A stretch of DNA of 64,000 bases, taken from assembly GCA_016709545.1 (NCBI GenBank), contig JADJMO010000017.1, positions 26,833 through 90,832 on the forward strand, in the 5' to 3' direction. How positions within the stretch are numbered: the first letter of the stretch is position 1; every line of letters begins with the position of its first letter. This document shows positions 17,561 to 26,514 of the stretch, piece by piece. A model generated the notes under the pieces. It was given only the letters and a program-made list of their open reading frames with translations, was not told the origin of the DNA and searched no databases. The position numbers and the translations under genes were made by a program. Source of the stretch: Myxococcales bacterium. GTDB taxonomy: Bacteria > Myxococcota_A > Polyangia > Polyangiales > JADJMO01.

Positions 17561-18484
17561 GTGAAGGTCTCCGCGATCCACGTCTATCACGCGCCGCTCG
17601 CCGAGGTGCGCGCGGCGTTCGCGAAGCTCGACCCGTCGCGCGCCCTGGTCGATGCGACGGGCCCCGCTTCGCTCGCCGAGGCTGAGGTGGTGTTCACCGC
17701 GGTGCCCCCGCCCGGGTCGTTCGTCGACGCGCGGCGCCTGCGCCTCGTGCAGGGGATGGGCGTCGGGGTCGACCACTTCTACCCCGACCACGGCGGCATC
17801 CCGGAGGGCGTCCCGGTGGCGTGCGCGCGGAGGGTGTTCGCCGAGGAGGTCGCGCAGCACGCAGTCGGCCTCCTGCTCGCGCTCGTGCTCGGGCTCCCGA
17901 GCCACCTCGCGCGGCAGGCCACGCGCACCTGGCACCCGTTCGCGGACGGCACGCTCGCGGGGCGCCGCGCGGTGGTCCTCGGCGCCGGAGCCACCGGCGC
18001 GCGCATCGCCGCGATTCTCGGCACGCTGTCGATGCAGGTGACCGTCGTCGGCCGCAACGCGCGGGAGGGGGTCGTCGGCAGCGAGGGCCTGCACGAGGTC
18101 GCGCGCGGCGCGGACGCGCTGGTCGTATGCTGCGCGCGCACCCACGAAACGCGCGGAATCGTGGACGCCCCGCTGCTCGAGGCCCTCGCCCCGCACGCGC
18201 ACGTGATCAACGTGTCGCGCGGCGGCATCGTCGTCGAAGCCGCGCTGCTCGCCGCCCTGGAGCGGGGCCACCTCGGCGGCGCGGGGCTCGACGTGTTCGA
18301 CGTGGAGCCGCTGCCGACCGAGAACCCCCTGTGGACGGCCCCCAACGTGATCGTCACGCCGCACGTCGCCGGCCACGGGCGCGACTACGTGCGCCAGATG
18401 GTCGCGCGGCTCCTCGAGAACGTACGGCGCCTCGAGGCCGGCGAGCCGCTCCTCGACGTCGTGGATCGGCTTCGCGGTTACTGA
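17561..18484 (+). CDS. D-isomer-specific 2-hydroxyacid dehydrogenase
   Basis: A 307-residue NAD(P)-dependent oxidoreductase with a GTG start. The N-terminal substrate half includes VQGMGVGVDHF. The central Rossmann motif AVVLGAGATGARIA matches the family's GxGxxG, and the C-terminal signature HVINVSRGGIVVEAALLAAL carries the catalytic Arg region. GAGLDVFDVEPLP and VTPHVAG provide the Glu and His of the active site. Members reduce 2-oxoacids such as glyoxylate, hydroxypyruvate or phosphoglycerate precursors; which one cannot be told. It is divergent from the PDZ-hydrolase (18-base gap) and overlaps the convergent esterase by 7 bases. Confidence 0.93.
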   Translation: MKVSAIHVYHAPLAEVRAAFAKLDPSRALVDATGPASLAEAEVVFTAVPPPGSFVDARRLRLVQGMGVGVDHFYPDHGGIPEGVPVACARRVFAEEVAQHAVGLLLALVLGLPSHLARQATRTWHPFADGTLAGRRAVVLGAGATGARIAAILGTLSMQVTVVGRNAREGVVGSEGLHEVARGADALVVCCARTHETRGIVDAPLLEALAPHAHVINVSRGGIVVEAALLAALERGHLGGAGLDVFDVEPLPTENPLWTAPNVIVTPHVAGHGRDYVRQMVARLLENVRRLEAGEPLLDVVDRLRGY

Positions 18485-19563
18485 GGCGGCGAGCGGCTCC
18501 ATGGGCGGACGTTCGACTGCGCGAACGCCCGGCGCAGCGCGTGGATGGCGTCGAGCACCGGGCGCTTGGCGGCCTCGATGGTGCCCGACATGTTGAAGTA
18601 GCCGTGGATGGTCGACCCGTAGCACTGGTGCTGCACCGAGACGCCCGCCTCGGCGAGCTTGTCGGCGTAGGCCTGACCCTCGTCCCGCAGCGGGTCGAAG
18701 CCGGCCGTCTGCACGAGCGCGGGCGGCAGGCCGGCGAGGCTCTTCGCGAAGATCGGCGAGGCGCGTGGCAACCGGTGATCCGCCTTGTTCGGCGCGTAGT
18801 GGTCGATGAACCAGTCCATCGTCGCCTCCTCGAGGAAGTACCCCTTGGCGAGCGTGCGGTGCGACGGGAACGAACGCGTGAGGTCGACCGCCGGGTACAC
18901 GAGCACCTGGAAGCACGGCCGCACCGCGTCGTCGCGCGTGTCGAGCGCGACCACCGCCGCGAGGTTGCCGCCCGCGCTGTCGCCCATCACGGCGATGCGC
19001 TGCGGATCGACCCCGAGCGAGGCCGCGTTGGCCACGACCCAGCGGAACGCCGCGGTCGCGTCGTCCACCGCGGCCGGGAACGGGTGCTCGGGCGCGAGGC
19101 GGTAGTCGACCGAGATCACCACGCAGGCCGCGTCGTCGGCGATCTCGCCGCACACCGGGTCGTGCGAGTCGAGGCTGCCGATCACCCAGCCGCCGCCGTG
19201 GAAGATCACCACCGCCGGCGCCGCGTCGCGCAGCCCGCGCGGGTGGTAGATGCGCACGGGGATCTCGCCCGCCGGCGTCGCGATGCGGCGGTTCTCGACC
19301 GTCTCCAGCGACCGCCGCGGCGGCGCGAACGCGAGGGCGTTCACGTCGAGCTCGCGCCGCGCCTGGGCCACCGAGAGCTCGTGCGTGTGCTTCTTGCCGA
19401 GCTTGTCGAACAGGAACAGCACGAGCTGGATCTGCTCGTCGAGCACGTAGCCGTCGTGCGTCCTCCGGGTGCCCCCGCTCATGCGCACGAGGACGGGACG
19501 CGGCAGTTGCAGCATGGCGCGGGCGGCCTTGCCCTCGAGGGCGGCGCGGCGGGAGACGGGCAT
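18478..19563 (-). CDS. Hormone-sensitive-lipase-family esterase
   Basis: A 361-residue alpha/beta hydrolase with the oxyanion-hole motif HGGGW and the nucleophile motif GDSAGGN, both hallmarks of family IV esterases. The catalytic Asp lies in GFDPLRDEG and the His in IHGYF. The N-terminal 80 residues form the cap-like helical region. No signal peptide is seen, so it is probably cytosolic. It starts 12 bases after the end of the NimA-like gene, so the two are likely one unit. Members cleave short acyl or aryl esters; the natural substrate is unknown. Confidence 0.93.
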   Translation of the reverse strand: MPVSRRAALEGKAARAMLQLPRPVLVRMSGGTRRTHDGYVLDEQIQLVLFLFDKLGKKHTHELSVAQARRELDVNALAFAPPRRSLETVENRRIATPAGEIPVRIYHPRGLRDAAPAVVIFHGGGWVIGSLDSHDPVCGEIADDAACVVISVDYRLAPEHPFPAAVDDATAAFRWVVANAASLGVDPQRIAVMGDSAGGNLAAVVALDTRDDAVRPCFQVLVYPAVDLTRSFPSHRTLAKGYFLEEATMDWFIDHYAPNKADHRLPRASPIFAKSLAGLPPALVQTAGFDPLRDEGQAYADKLAEAGVSVQHQCYGSTIHGYFNMSGTIEAAKRPVLDAIHALRRAFAQSNVRPWSRSPPQ

Positions 19564-19575
19564 GCCCCGTTTCTA

Positions 19576-20158
19576 TCACGAAGGCACGAACGCTCCGCGC
19601 ACGAGCGCGAGCGGCACCACCCCCGCGGGCACGGGGAGCGCGAGATCCTCCGGGATCGTCGAGCGGCCCACCCTCGCGCACCTTGGCCGACGCCTCGGAG
19701 AGGCCGAGCGCCACGACCGCCGTCGCCGCGAGCTCCTTGTCGTTCGGCGCGCGCGCCTGCGCCGAACGGCCCGCCTCGAGCTTGTCGACGAGCGCCGCGA
19801 GGGCCTCGTCCTTCTCGGGGCCGACCACCGCGCGCCCCTGCCCGAGCACGACGACGGACCGGTAGTTCATCGAGTGATGGAACGCCGACTTCGCGAGCAC
19901 GAGGCCGTCGAGCAGCGTCACGGTGCAGCAGAGCGTCGGGGCGCTCGCCGCGTGCTTCAGGAGGCGGCTCGCGATCGCGCCGTGGAGGTACACGGCGTCG
20001 CCCACGCGCACGTAGGCCATGGGGATCACGAAGGGCTGACCTCCGTCGACGATGCCCACGTGGGCGACGAACGCCTCGTCGAGGATTGCGTCGATGGCGG
20101 CGCGGTCGTACGTGGCGCGACGCGGCAGGCGATGAACGGTGGTGCGAGGGGTCGGCAT
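19576..20158 (-). pseudogene. NimA-like pyridoxamine-5'-phosphate-oxidase-fold flavoprotein, frameshifted near the 3' end
   Basis: From ATG 20158 the protein reads RATYDRAAIDAILDEAFVAH and MAYVRVGDAVYLHGA, then SAFHHSMNYRSVVVLGQG. This is the split-barrel flavin-binding fold of NimA/Bbp-type FMN proteins. The frame breaks near 19653: GACGATCCCGGAGGAT reads DDPGGS, whereas dropping one C gives DDPEDLALPVPAGVVPLALV and a stop at 19576-19578. The 583-base span is one base over a multiple of three, fitting a single inserted C in a short homopolymer. The true product would be 193 residues. Sequencing error is likelier than decay, because coding character continues to the repaired stop. Confidence 0.82.
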
Positions 20159-20214
20159 GCCTCGAACGTGCCTCCGCGCTGGTACCTCCGGAAGATCCAG
20201 TTCGCACAATTCTC

Positions 20215-21015
20215 ATGGACCACCCCCCTCCGCACCACGAGCTCGTCGCCGCCCCGGACCACACCCCCGAGCAGTGGATCGTGTTCCTGCACGGCATCCT
20301 CGGCACCGGCGCCAACTGGCGCTCGCTCGCGCGCAAGGTGGTCGGCGCCGTGCCCCGGTTCGGCGCCGTGCTCGTCGATCTGCGCGGCCACGGCCGCTCG
20401 CACCGCCTCGGCCCGCCGTGGACCCTCGACCGCGTCGCCGAGGATCTCCTCGCGCTCCCGGTGCCGATCGCGGGCGCCCTCGGCCACAGCTTCGGCGGCA
20501 AGGTGGCGCTCGTCCTGCACGGGCTCGCGCCGCTCGAGCGCCTGATCCTCGTCGACAGCAATCCCGGCCCGCGCCCCACCGCGCGCGGCTCGGAGTCCAC
20601 GCTCGACGTGCTCGAGATGCTGCGCAAGCTGGCGCCCACGTTCCGCGACCGCGTCGAGTTCCAGGACGCCGTCCGTGCCGCGGGCCAGCCGCTCGGCATC
20701 GCCCAGTGGCTCGCCATGAACCTCGTGCGCGAGGGCGAGCGCGTGCGCTTCGGCCCCGACCTCGACGGCGTGCAGGCGCTCCTCGACGACTACTTCGCCC
20801 GCGACCTGTGGCCGGCGCTCGAGCCCGCGCGCGCGATCACCGACGTGATCGTCGGCGGCGCCTCGTCGGTGCTCGACGCGACCGACCGCGCCCGCCTCGC
20901 CGCGAACGAGAGCCTGCGGCTGCACGTGGTGGAAGGCGCCGGCCACTGCGTGCACGTCGACGCCGCGGCGGCGGTCGAGGCGCTCGTCATCGAGGCGCTG
21001 GGGCGCGAGGGCTAG
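20215..21015 (+). CDS. Alpha/beta hydrolase (YbfF-like esterase)
   Basis: The 266-residue hydrolase starts at ATG 20215. It has IVFLHGILGTGANWRSLAR (oxyanion region), DLRGHGRSH, and a nucleophile elbow GHSFGG inside IAGALGHSFGGKVAL. A probable acid lies in VGGASSVLDATD and the base His in EGAGHCVHVD. The HGILGTGANW block is typical of the YbfF/ABHD11 group of acyl-ester or acyl-CoA thioesterases. It is divergent from the NimA-like gene with 56 bases between starts, and its TAG overlaps the convergent gene's stop (CTAG at 21012-21015). Confidence 0.9.
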   Translation: MDHPPPHHELVAAPDHTPEQWIVFLHGILGTGANWRSLARKVVGAVPRFGAVLVDLRGHGRSHRLGPPWTLDRVAEDLLALPVPIAGALGHSFGGKVALVLHGLAPLERLILVDSNPGPRPTARGSESTLDVLEMLRKLAPTFRDRVEFQDAVRAAGQPLGIAQWLAMNLVREGERVRFGPDLDGVQALLDDYFARDLWPALEPARAITDVIVGGASSVLDATDRARLAANESLRLHVVEGAGHCVHVDAAAAVEALVIEALGREG

Positions 21016-21428
21016 CTCGGCGGTCGGGCGTTCTTCGCGCGCGACCGCTTCTGCACGACGTCCGACCTCCGCTCGAGGACGCTGTTCGCCCGGTGCTGCG
21101 CCGCGATCGCGAGCACCCGTCGCGCGGCGACGCGGGCGCGCCCGCGCATGCGGTTGTCGGCGAGCTTGCCGAAGCCGCCCTTCACCCACGCGCGGTGGAT
21201 GGCTTCGACCACGGCGTCCTCGTCGAGATCGAGGTCGCGCACCGCGAAGGTGGTCGTGCCCTTGAGCGATCGGACGCCCGCGAGGCTGCGCCGGCAGCCG
21301 CAGGCACCATCGGCCCTCTCGTTCGAACACTCGCCGCTCCCGAAGAAGACGAGCTCGCCCTCGGGCACGAAGCAGAAGTCGTTCTCTCGCTGGCCCTGCG
21401 TCTCGTTCGTGCTGACGAGCACCTTCAT
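21012..21428 (-). CDS. Conserved hypothetical protein (ETQGQRxNDFC family)
   Basis: A 138-residue soluble protein opening MKVLVSTNETQGQRENDFCF, followed by VPEGELVFFGSGECSNE and a Cys cluster CGCRRS. I recognise this N-terminal pattern from an uncharacterised family found mostly in Actinobacteria and some Myxococcota. Its conserved cysteines could bind a metal, but no function is known to me. The C-terminus is basic (VVQKRSRAKNARPP). It sits between the YbfF-like hydrolase (convergent) and malate dehydrogenase (71 bases upstream, same strand). Confidence 0.75.
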   Translation of the reverse strand: MKVLVSTNETQGQRENDFCFVPEGELVFFGSGECSNERADGACGCRRSLAGVRSLKGTTTFAVRDLDLDEDAVVEAIHRAWVKGGFGKLADNRMRGRARVAARRVLAIAAQHRANSVLERRSDVVQKRSRAKNARPPS

Positions 21429-21498
21429 GCCGACGAGGATGCCACAAAAGCCGGGAGGGCCGCCGTCGCCGGCAGCCCCTTGGCAGAGTCGCGCAGGA

Positions 21499-22349
21499 TT
21501 ACTGCTTGTTCATCTCGTCGTACTGGTCGCGGACCGACTTGGCGCTCTTCTCGAGCATCGCCTTCTCCTCGTCGGTCAGGTTGAGCACGTGGATCTTCTC
21601 GACGCCGCCGGCGCCGATGACGCACGGCACGCCGCAGAACATGTCCTTGTAGCGGGGCGTAGAACGCGCTCGTGCCCAGCAGGTTGACGATCTCGCCGCC
21701 GCCCTTGCGGGTGCGGTCGATGTGCGGCTGCAGCGCCTCGCGGCTCATGAGCTGCGTGACGGGGATGCCGTTGACCGTGGTGGCCGAGACGATGGGGACC
21801 ATGTCGTCGCCGTGGCCGCCGAGGACCATGCAGCGGACGTCCTTGGTGGCGACGCCGAGGGCGCGCGCGACGAACAGCTGGAAGCGCGCGGAGTCGAGCA
21901 CGCCGGCCATGCCGACGACCTTGTTGGCGGGGAGGCCGCTGGCCTTCCACACCGCGTAGACCATCGCGTCGACCGGGTTGGTGATGACGATGACGAAGGC
22001 GTTCGGCGCGTACTTGCCGATGTTCTCGCCCCACTGCTTCATGATCTTGTGGTTGAGGCCGATGAGGTCGGCGCGCGACTGGCCGGGCTTGCGCGGGAAG
22101 CCGGCGGTGATGATGCACACGTCGGTGTCGGCGAGGTCTTCGGGGTTGGCCGAGCCCTTGATGTTGCGGTCGTAGCCGAGGATGGCGCCGTTCTGCTCGA
22201 GGTCGAGAGCCTTGCCCTTGGCGAAGTTCTCCTTCTCCTGGATGTCGAACAGGGTCACGTCGCCGAGCTCCTCGCGCACACAGCGCAGCGAGCTCACCAC
22301 CGATGTTGCCTGCGCCGATGAGCGCGATCTTCGTGCGGGTCTTGGCCAT
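21499..22349 (-). pseudogene. mdh: Malate dehydrogenase with frame breaks and a missing internal segment
   Basis: ATG 22349 begins MAKTRTKIALIGAGNIGGEL, the NAD-binding start of LDH-type malate dehydrogenase. The frame breaks near 22275 and resumes as ELGDVTLFDIQEKENFAKGK, with VITNPVDAMVYAVWKASG and the catalytic His in LGGHGDDMVP. A second break near 21655 joins NLLGTSAFYAP to YKDMFCGVPCVIGAGGVEKI. Family members have about 29 more residues between these blocks (helix plus strand before the QYG-like segment), so a stretch of some 85-88 bases seems lost. The gene ends at TAA 21499. Total size is about 282 residues against the usual 310-315. Since this TCA-cycle enzyme is normally needed, assembly error is a strong alternative to real decay. 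Confidence 0.85.
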
Positions 22350-22578
22350 GGAGCATCTCCTCTTGGGGGACCGCGGCATACACCCGCCGCGCGCCCGGGG
22401 GAACGACCGGTCGGCGCTCCGGCCTGCGACGCCCGATCGTGACCAACCGTAGGCACTGGTCACGCGGCATGTGGCACGAACGGCACAGCCTCTCCCCCTC
22501 GGCGCGAGCGTGATTTTGCGGCGATTTCGCCCTCCGCGACGCAGAACGGCTGGGCACGGGTCTTGGAAGGAGGCGGCC

Positions 22579-23553
22579 ATGCGCTTCGCCCTTGCCCCCG
22601 CTGCCTTCACCCTCGCCGTCCTCGCCGCGCCGTTCGCCCGCGCGGAGATCAACGACGAGCCCGAGGTGAAGGACCCGTGGACGACGGCCCCCGCACCCAC
22701 CACCGCGCCGACCCCGGCGGCCCCGCCCGCGGCGACGCCCGCACCGAAGGGTGGCACCACGGTCGTCGCGCCCCCTGGCGGCGGGGTCACGGTGGTCGCC
22801 CCGACGGCCGGCGGCGGCACGGTCACGGCGCACGGCTGCGCGGTCGTCCAGGTGGAGGGGAGCCCGGCGGTGGTGCAGGGGGTGGGCGGCAACGTCACGG
22901 ACACCGCGTGCGCGCCCTATCAGCCCGCGGACGCGGCGGCGCCCAAGGTCATCTACATCCACGACCGCCCGCGTTTCGCGCCGGACGCGGGGCGCAGCAC
23001 GTTGCTCGCGCTCGGGGCCGTCGCGCAGGGGCTCGGCTCGCTCGTGCTCGGCGCCTGGTACGCGCAGTCGATGGAGGACGAGCACTACGAGTGCATGAAC
23101 GAGAAGGGACGGGTCTACAGCGGCGGCAGCTACGCGTACCAGGACTACGCCTCCGTGAAGAAGGCGTGCGGGTCGGCGGGGGCGTGGGGCTCGCTCGCCC
23201 TCTACACGGCGAACATGGCGTTCGCGCCCACCGCGGCCTCGTTCCAGGTCGGCGCGACCAAGCGCGCGTGGATCTTCGCGGGCGCCATCACCGCGTCGAT
23301 CGCCGCCGGCAAGCTCATCGACATGAACGACGAGAAGGACGGCTGGCGGGGCGTGGGGCTCGGCGGCGCGATCCTCGGGTTCGTCGTCCCTGCCACGCTC
23401 GGCATCGTCGCGCTCGCGACCACGCCGCACCGCGAGGACCTGCAGGAGACCAAGCCCGAGAACGCGTCGTTCACCAACTTCGGCATCGCCCCGGTGGGCG
23501 ACAGCAAGCACGGCGTCACGGGCGCCTCGCTCGCCCTCGGCGGGAAATTCTAG
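22579..23553 (+). CDS. Exported hypothetical membrane-associated protein
   Basis: A 324-residue protein. I choose ATG 22579 because a strong ribosome-binding site (GGAAGGAGG, 22563-22571) precedes it and the product opens with a clean signal peptide (RFALAPAAFTLAVLAAPFARA). A Thr/Pro/Ala-rich low-complexity region and a Gly/Val-rich segment (TTVVAPPGGGVTVVAPTAGG) follow. A small Cys-containing region then leads into hydrophobic helices (about 155-180, 240-265 and 280-305) around a soluble Tyr/Lys-rich loop. It resembles uncharacterised myxobacterial envelope proteins. The 229-base gap to the divergent malate dehydrogenase should hold both promoters. Confidence 0.82.
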   Translation: MRFALAPAAFTLAVLAAPFARAEINDEPEVKDPWTTAPAPTTAPTPAAPPAATPAPKGGTTVVAPPGGGVTVVAPTAGGGTVTAHGCAVVQVEGSPAVVQGVGGNVTDTACAPYQPADAAAPKVIYIHDRPRFAPDAGRSTLLALGAVAQGLGSLVLGAWYAQSMEDEHYECMNEKGRVYSGGSYAYQDYASVKKACGSAGAWGSLALYTANMAFAPTAASFQVGATKRAWIFAGAITASIAAGKLIDMNDEKDGWRGVGLGGAILGFVVPATLGIVALATTPHREDLQETKPENASFTNFGIAPVGDSKHGVTGASLALGGKF

Positions 23554-23990
23554 CCGAGAGGGCGCAGCATCTCGCAGTGCGGGATGCCGTCTTCGTCGTA
23601 GTCGGCCGACACGCGGGCGAAGCCGAGCTCGCCGTAGAAGCGCTCGAGGTAGGCCTGCGCCGAGATGCGGATCGGCACCGCGCCGTGGATGCGCGCGACC
23701 GCGGCGAGGCCCTCGCGCATCAGCACGCGACCGAGCCCGCTGCGCCGCACCTCGAGCGCGGTGACCACGCGACCGATGCTCACCTCGGGGTACTTCTCGC
23801 CCGGCGGCACGATGCGGAGCGCGGCCACGCACGGGTCGCCGAGCCAGAGGTGGTGGCACACCTGGTCGTGGCCGTCGGCGTCGAGGTAGGCGCAGTTCTG
23901 CTCGACGACGAACACGCGCTGGCGCAGGGACATCAGCGCATAGAGCTCGGCGGCGGTGAGCTCTGCGAACGCCTTGCAGTGCGGCTCCAT
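23550..23990 (-). CDS. elaA: ElaA-like GNAT acetyltransferase
   Basis: The 146-residue protein has the ElaA family start FAELTAAELYALMSLRQRVF and VVEQNCAYLDADGHD. The GNAT acetyl-CoA loop follows (SIGRVVTALEVRRSGLGRVL, with R-x-x-G-L-G), and the C-terminal LERFYGELGFARVS completes the fold. Length and order match E. coli ElaA. The acceptor substrate of ElaA is not established. It converges on the exported protein, sharing CTAG stops at 23550-23553, and follows the Ala/Asp-rich lipoprotein gene after only 21 bases on the same strand. Confidence 0.93.
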   Translation of the reverse strand: MEPHCKAFAELTAAELYALMSLRQRVFVVEQNCAYLDADGHDQVCHHLWLGDPCVAALRIVPPGEKYPEVSIGRVVTALEVRRSGLGRVLMREGLAAVARIHGAVPIRISAQAYLERFYGELGFARVSADYDEDGIPHCEMLRPLG

Positions 23991-24011
23991 CGTCGCGCCC
24001 TGGGGGTTCGA

Positions 24012-24527
24012 TCAGTCGGTCGCGCCGTCGGCCGCGTCGGTCGCGTCTGCCGCCGCGTCGGTCGCATCTGCCGCCGCGTCGGTCGCCGTCTCGTCGGCAT
24101 CCGCGGCGTCGCTCGTCGCGCTGTCGGTCGCGGCGCTGTCAGTCGTGTCCGCGCTGGCGTCGGTCGCGTCGCTGGCGTCCGTCGCGTCGGCCGCGTCGCT
24201 GGCGTCCGTCGCGTCGCTCGCGTCACCCGCCTCGCCGTCGGCGCTACCGTCGGAGCCCGTCTCGGTGAAGCCGCCGGTCTCGCCGCGCTGCTCGACCTTC
24301 CATGTGGCGAGCGTGCCCGCGGGGCAGACCGCCACCACGTCACCATAGATGCAGACCTGCGGACCCTTGCACGCGAGCCCTGTGTTGGGCGCGCTCGCGG
24401 GGCACGGCTCGGGCGGCGGCGGCGCGGTGCTGATGCCGTTCCCGCCGTTGCCGCAGCCCACGCCGATGCCCACGACGAGCAAGACGGCGCCGAGCAGCGC
24501 GGGGACGACGATCGACCGGGTACGCAT
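24012..24527 (-). CDS. Lipoprotein with Asp/Ala/Thr-rich repetitive tail
   Basis: A 171-residue protein with signal MRTRSIVVPALLGAVLLVVG and a lipobox-like VGC. A short Cys-containing domain (CPASAPNTGLACKGPQVCIYG) follows. From about residue 95 the sequence is almost only Asp, Ala and Thr, with many ATDASDATDA-type repeats (24020-24235). Such acidic linkers are common on myxobacterial surface lipoproteins, but here the tail ends the protein instead of joining to a further domain. The C-terminal domain may have been lost, or the product is simply a small acidic lipoprotein. The repeat tract is also a likely spot for replication slippage. Confidence 0.82.
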   Translation of the reverse strand: MRTRSIVVPALLGAVLLVVGIGVGCGNGGNGISTAPPPPEPCPASAPNTGLACKGPQVCIYGDVVAVCPAGTLATWKVEQRGETGGFTETGSDGSADGEAGDASDATDASDAADATDASDATDASADTTDSAATDSATSDAADADETATDAAADATDAAADATDAADGATD

Positions 24528-24548
24528 GGAAGTCCGGGCGTTAGCACA

Positions 24549-26036
24549 TCACGGCGCGCGGAGCGCCTGCTTCTGCACCTTGCCCATGGCGTTGCGCGGC
24601 AGCTCGGAGAGCACGCGCAGCGCCCGCGGGAGCTTGTACGGCGCGAGCTCTTTTGCCGCGAACTCCTTGAGCGCCTCGAGGGTCGGGGCCTCGCGTCCTG
24701 CACGCACGACGATGCAGGCGGTGACGATGTCGCCCCAGGTCTCGTCGGGCGTGCCGATGACCGCGACCTCGCCGACGTCGGGGTGCGCGCGCAGCACCTC
24801 CTCGATCTCGAGCGCCGAGATCTTGTAGCCACCGCTCTTGAGGATGTCGCTCGAGGCGCGGCCGAGCAGGCGCACGTAGCCGCGCTCGTCGCGCACGCCG
24901 ACGTCGCCGGTCTGGAAGCGACCCTCCGCGTCGAACGCCGCGGCGGTGGCGGCGGAGTCGCCGAAGTAGCCGGTGAACATCTGCGGCGAGCGCACACGGA
25001 GCTCCCCGGGCTCGCCGCGCGGCAGGACCTTGCCCGCCTCGTCGCAGAGATCGATCGCGACGTGCGGCAGCTCGGTGCCGACGAGCCCCGGGGCGCGCTC
25101 GCCGACGTAGGGGTTGGAGAGCGCCATCCCGATCTCGGTCATGCCGTAGCGCTCGAGGATCGCGTGCCCCGTGGCCGCGGCGAACCGCGCGTGCAGGCTC
25201 GCCGGCAGCGCCGCCGACCCGCACGTGAAGAGGCGCATCGACCGGAGCGCTGCGGTCATCGACGCGCGCTGGGCAGGCTCTGCCGCCTCGAGCGCCTCGA
25301 CCAGCTTGGCCACCATCGGCGGCACCATCATCATCACGGTGGAGTGCGCGAGCCGCTCGAAGACCGTCTTCGGATCGAAGGTGGCGAACCGCACCTCGGC
25401 GCCCGCCCAGAACGCGCCGAGCAGCGCGACGACCACGCCATGCGTGTGGTGCAGCGGCAGCACGTGGAGCAGGCGATCGGTGCGCTTCCACTGCCAGGCC
25501 TCCTCGAGCGCCCCGAGCGTGGCCGCGACGCCGGCGTGCGAGAGCACCACGCCCTTGGGCTTGCCGGTGGTGCCCGACGTGAACAGCATGATGGCGGGCG
25601 CCGCGTCGTTCGGCTCCGCGTCGTGCGCGAACACGGTCTTGCGCGGGCGATCGAGCACGACGACCGGCAGGCCCTCGCGCACCGGCTCGAGCTTGTCGGC
25701 GAGCGCGTTCGTGGTGATCAGCACCTCGGGCTGCGCCACGCGGATCACGTGCGCGAGCTCCGCGCTCGTGTGCAGCGGCGAGAGCGGCACCGCGGTGCCC
25801 CCCGCGAGCAGGATGCCGAGCAGCGTGTCGACGTACCCGCGCGAGGGCGGCGCGAGGAACGCGATGCGCGCGCCGGCGAGGCTCGTGCGCACACCGCGCA
25901 GCTGGGCCGCGAGCGACCGCGACCGCGCGCCGACGGCGCCGTACGTGCCCGCGCCGTGGTCGGACTCGGTCTCTTCGAGCACGCCGAGGTCGGTGCCGAC
26001 CGGGTGGAGGGCGAGCCTTTGGAGGAGCGAGGACAA
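24549..26036 (-). CDS. AMP-forming acyl-CoA synthetase (MatB-like)
   Basis: The 495-residue ANL-superfamily enzyme shows the P-loop LFTSGTTGKPKGVVLSH and A5 motif ERYGMTEIGMALSNPY. Also present are FQTGDVGVRDERGYVRLLGR, the hinge SSDILKSGGYKISALEIEE and the catalytic Lys near the end in LPRNAMGKVQKQAL. The spacing and the GMTEIGMALSNP stretch are those of malonyl-CoA/methylmalonyl-CoA synthetases (MatB). Short-chain dicarboxylate activation is therefore plausible, though related acyl-CoA ligases share the motifs. It lies 10 bases downstream of the TerB-like gene on the same strand. It probably supplies extender units or fatty acyl-CoA in the cytosol. Confidence 0.92.
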   Translation of the reverse strand: MSSLLQRLALHPVGTDLGVLEETESDHGAGTYGAVGARSRSLAAQLRGVRTSLAGARIAFLAPPSRGYVDTLLGILLAGGTAVPLSPLHTSAELAHVIRVAQPEVLITTNALADKLEPVREGLPVVVLDRPRKTVFAHDAEPNDAAPAIMLFTSGTTGKPKGVVLSHAGVAATLGALEEAWQWKRTDRLLHVLPLHHTHGVVVALLGAFWAGAEVRFATFDPKTVFERLAHSTVMMMVPPMVAKLVEALEAAEPAQRASMTAALRSMRLFTCGSAALPASLHARFAAATGHAILERYGMTEIGMALSNPYVGERAPGLVGTELPHVAIDLCDEAGKVLPRGEPGELRVRSPQMFTGYFGDSAATAAAFDAEGRFQTGDVGVRDERGYVRLLGRASSDILKSGGYKISALEIEEVLRAHPDVGEVAVIGTPDETWGDIVTACIVVRAGREAPTLEALKEFAAKELAPYKLPRALRVLSELPRNAMGKVQKQALRAP

Positions 26037-26046
26037 CGGGGTCTTG

Positions 26047-26478
26047 CTACGCGCCCTCGTCGGGCTCGAGCGACTTGACCTCGTCGAGGATCTCCTCGAC
26101 GCGCTGGTCGGAGATGCCGAGCGCCTTGCCCAGCTCCTCCATGAATTGCTTCTCCTCGTCGAGGACGATGCCGTCGGCGAGCGACATGGTGCAGGCGAGC
26201 GCGAAGGCGTGCTCCTTGTCCTGCATGCGCGGGAGGCGACCGGCGATGGAGCGCAGGCGCGTGGCGCGGCCCTCCTTGGCCTTGCCCTTGAGCTTGAGGA
26301 GGACGCCCTTGACGTCCTCGGCCCGCACCGCGCCGCCGCAGATCCCGACGACGCTCGAGACGAACGCCTCGCGCTCCTTGGGGCCGAAGTCTTCGTCGGC
26401 GTTGGCCGCGAAGTACATGGCCTCGATGAGCGCCTCCATCTTGGGCGTGACCGTCGACTTCTTCTCGTCCTCGCTCAT
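26047..26478 (-). CDS. TerB-like tellurite-resistance-domain protein
   Basis: A 143-residue helical protein with the TerB pattern. MEALIEAMYFAANADEDFG carries an acidic metal-binding-like motif (DEDFGPKE) and the second half mirrors it with SLADGIVLDEEKQFMEELG. TerB-like domains are cytosolic, bind divalent metal ions, and appear in stress or envelope-associated complexes; they often have nothing to do with tellurite. No other ter genes lie nearby. It sits upstream of the acyl-CoA synthetase (10-base gap) and 36 bases from the membrane protein gene, so these may be co-transcribed. Confidence 0.85.
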   Translation of the reverse strand: MSEDEKKSTVTPKMEALIEAMYFAANADEDFGPKEREAFVSSVVGICGGAVRAEDVKGVLLKLKGKAKEGRATRLRSIAGRLPRMQDKEHAFALACTMSLADGIVLDEEKQFMEELGKALGISDQRVEEILDEVKSLEPDEGA

Positions 26479-26514
26479 GGTCGGCCGAGCATAGAATCGA
26501 AACGGCCGGCCGCT

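Noticed and set aside
24020..24235. CRISPR-like array in the repetitive Asp/Ala/Thr codons
   Set aside because: Repeats are short (6-12 bases), irregular and inside a coding frame, without unique spacers.
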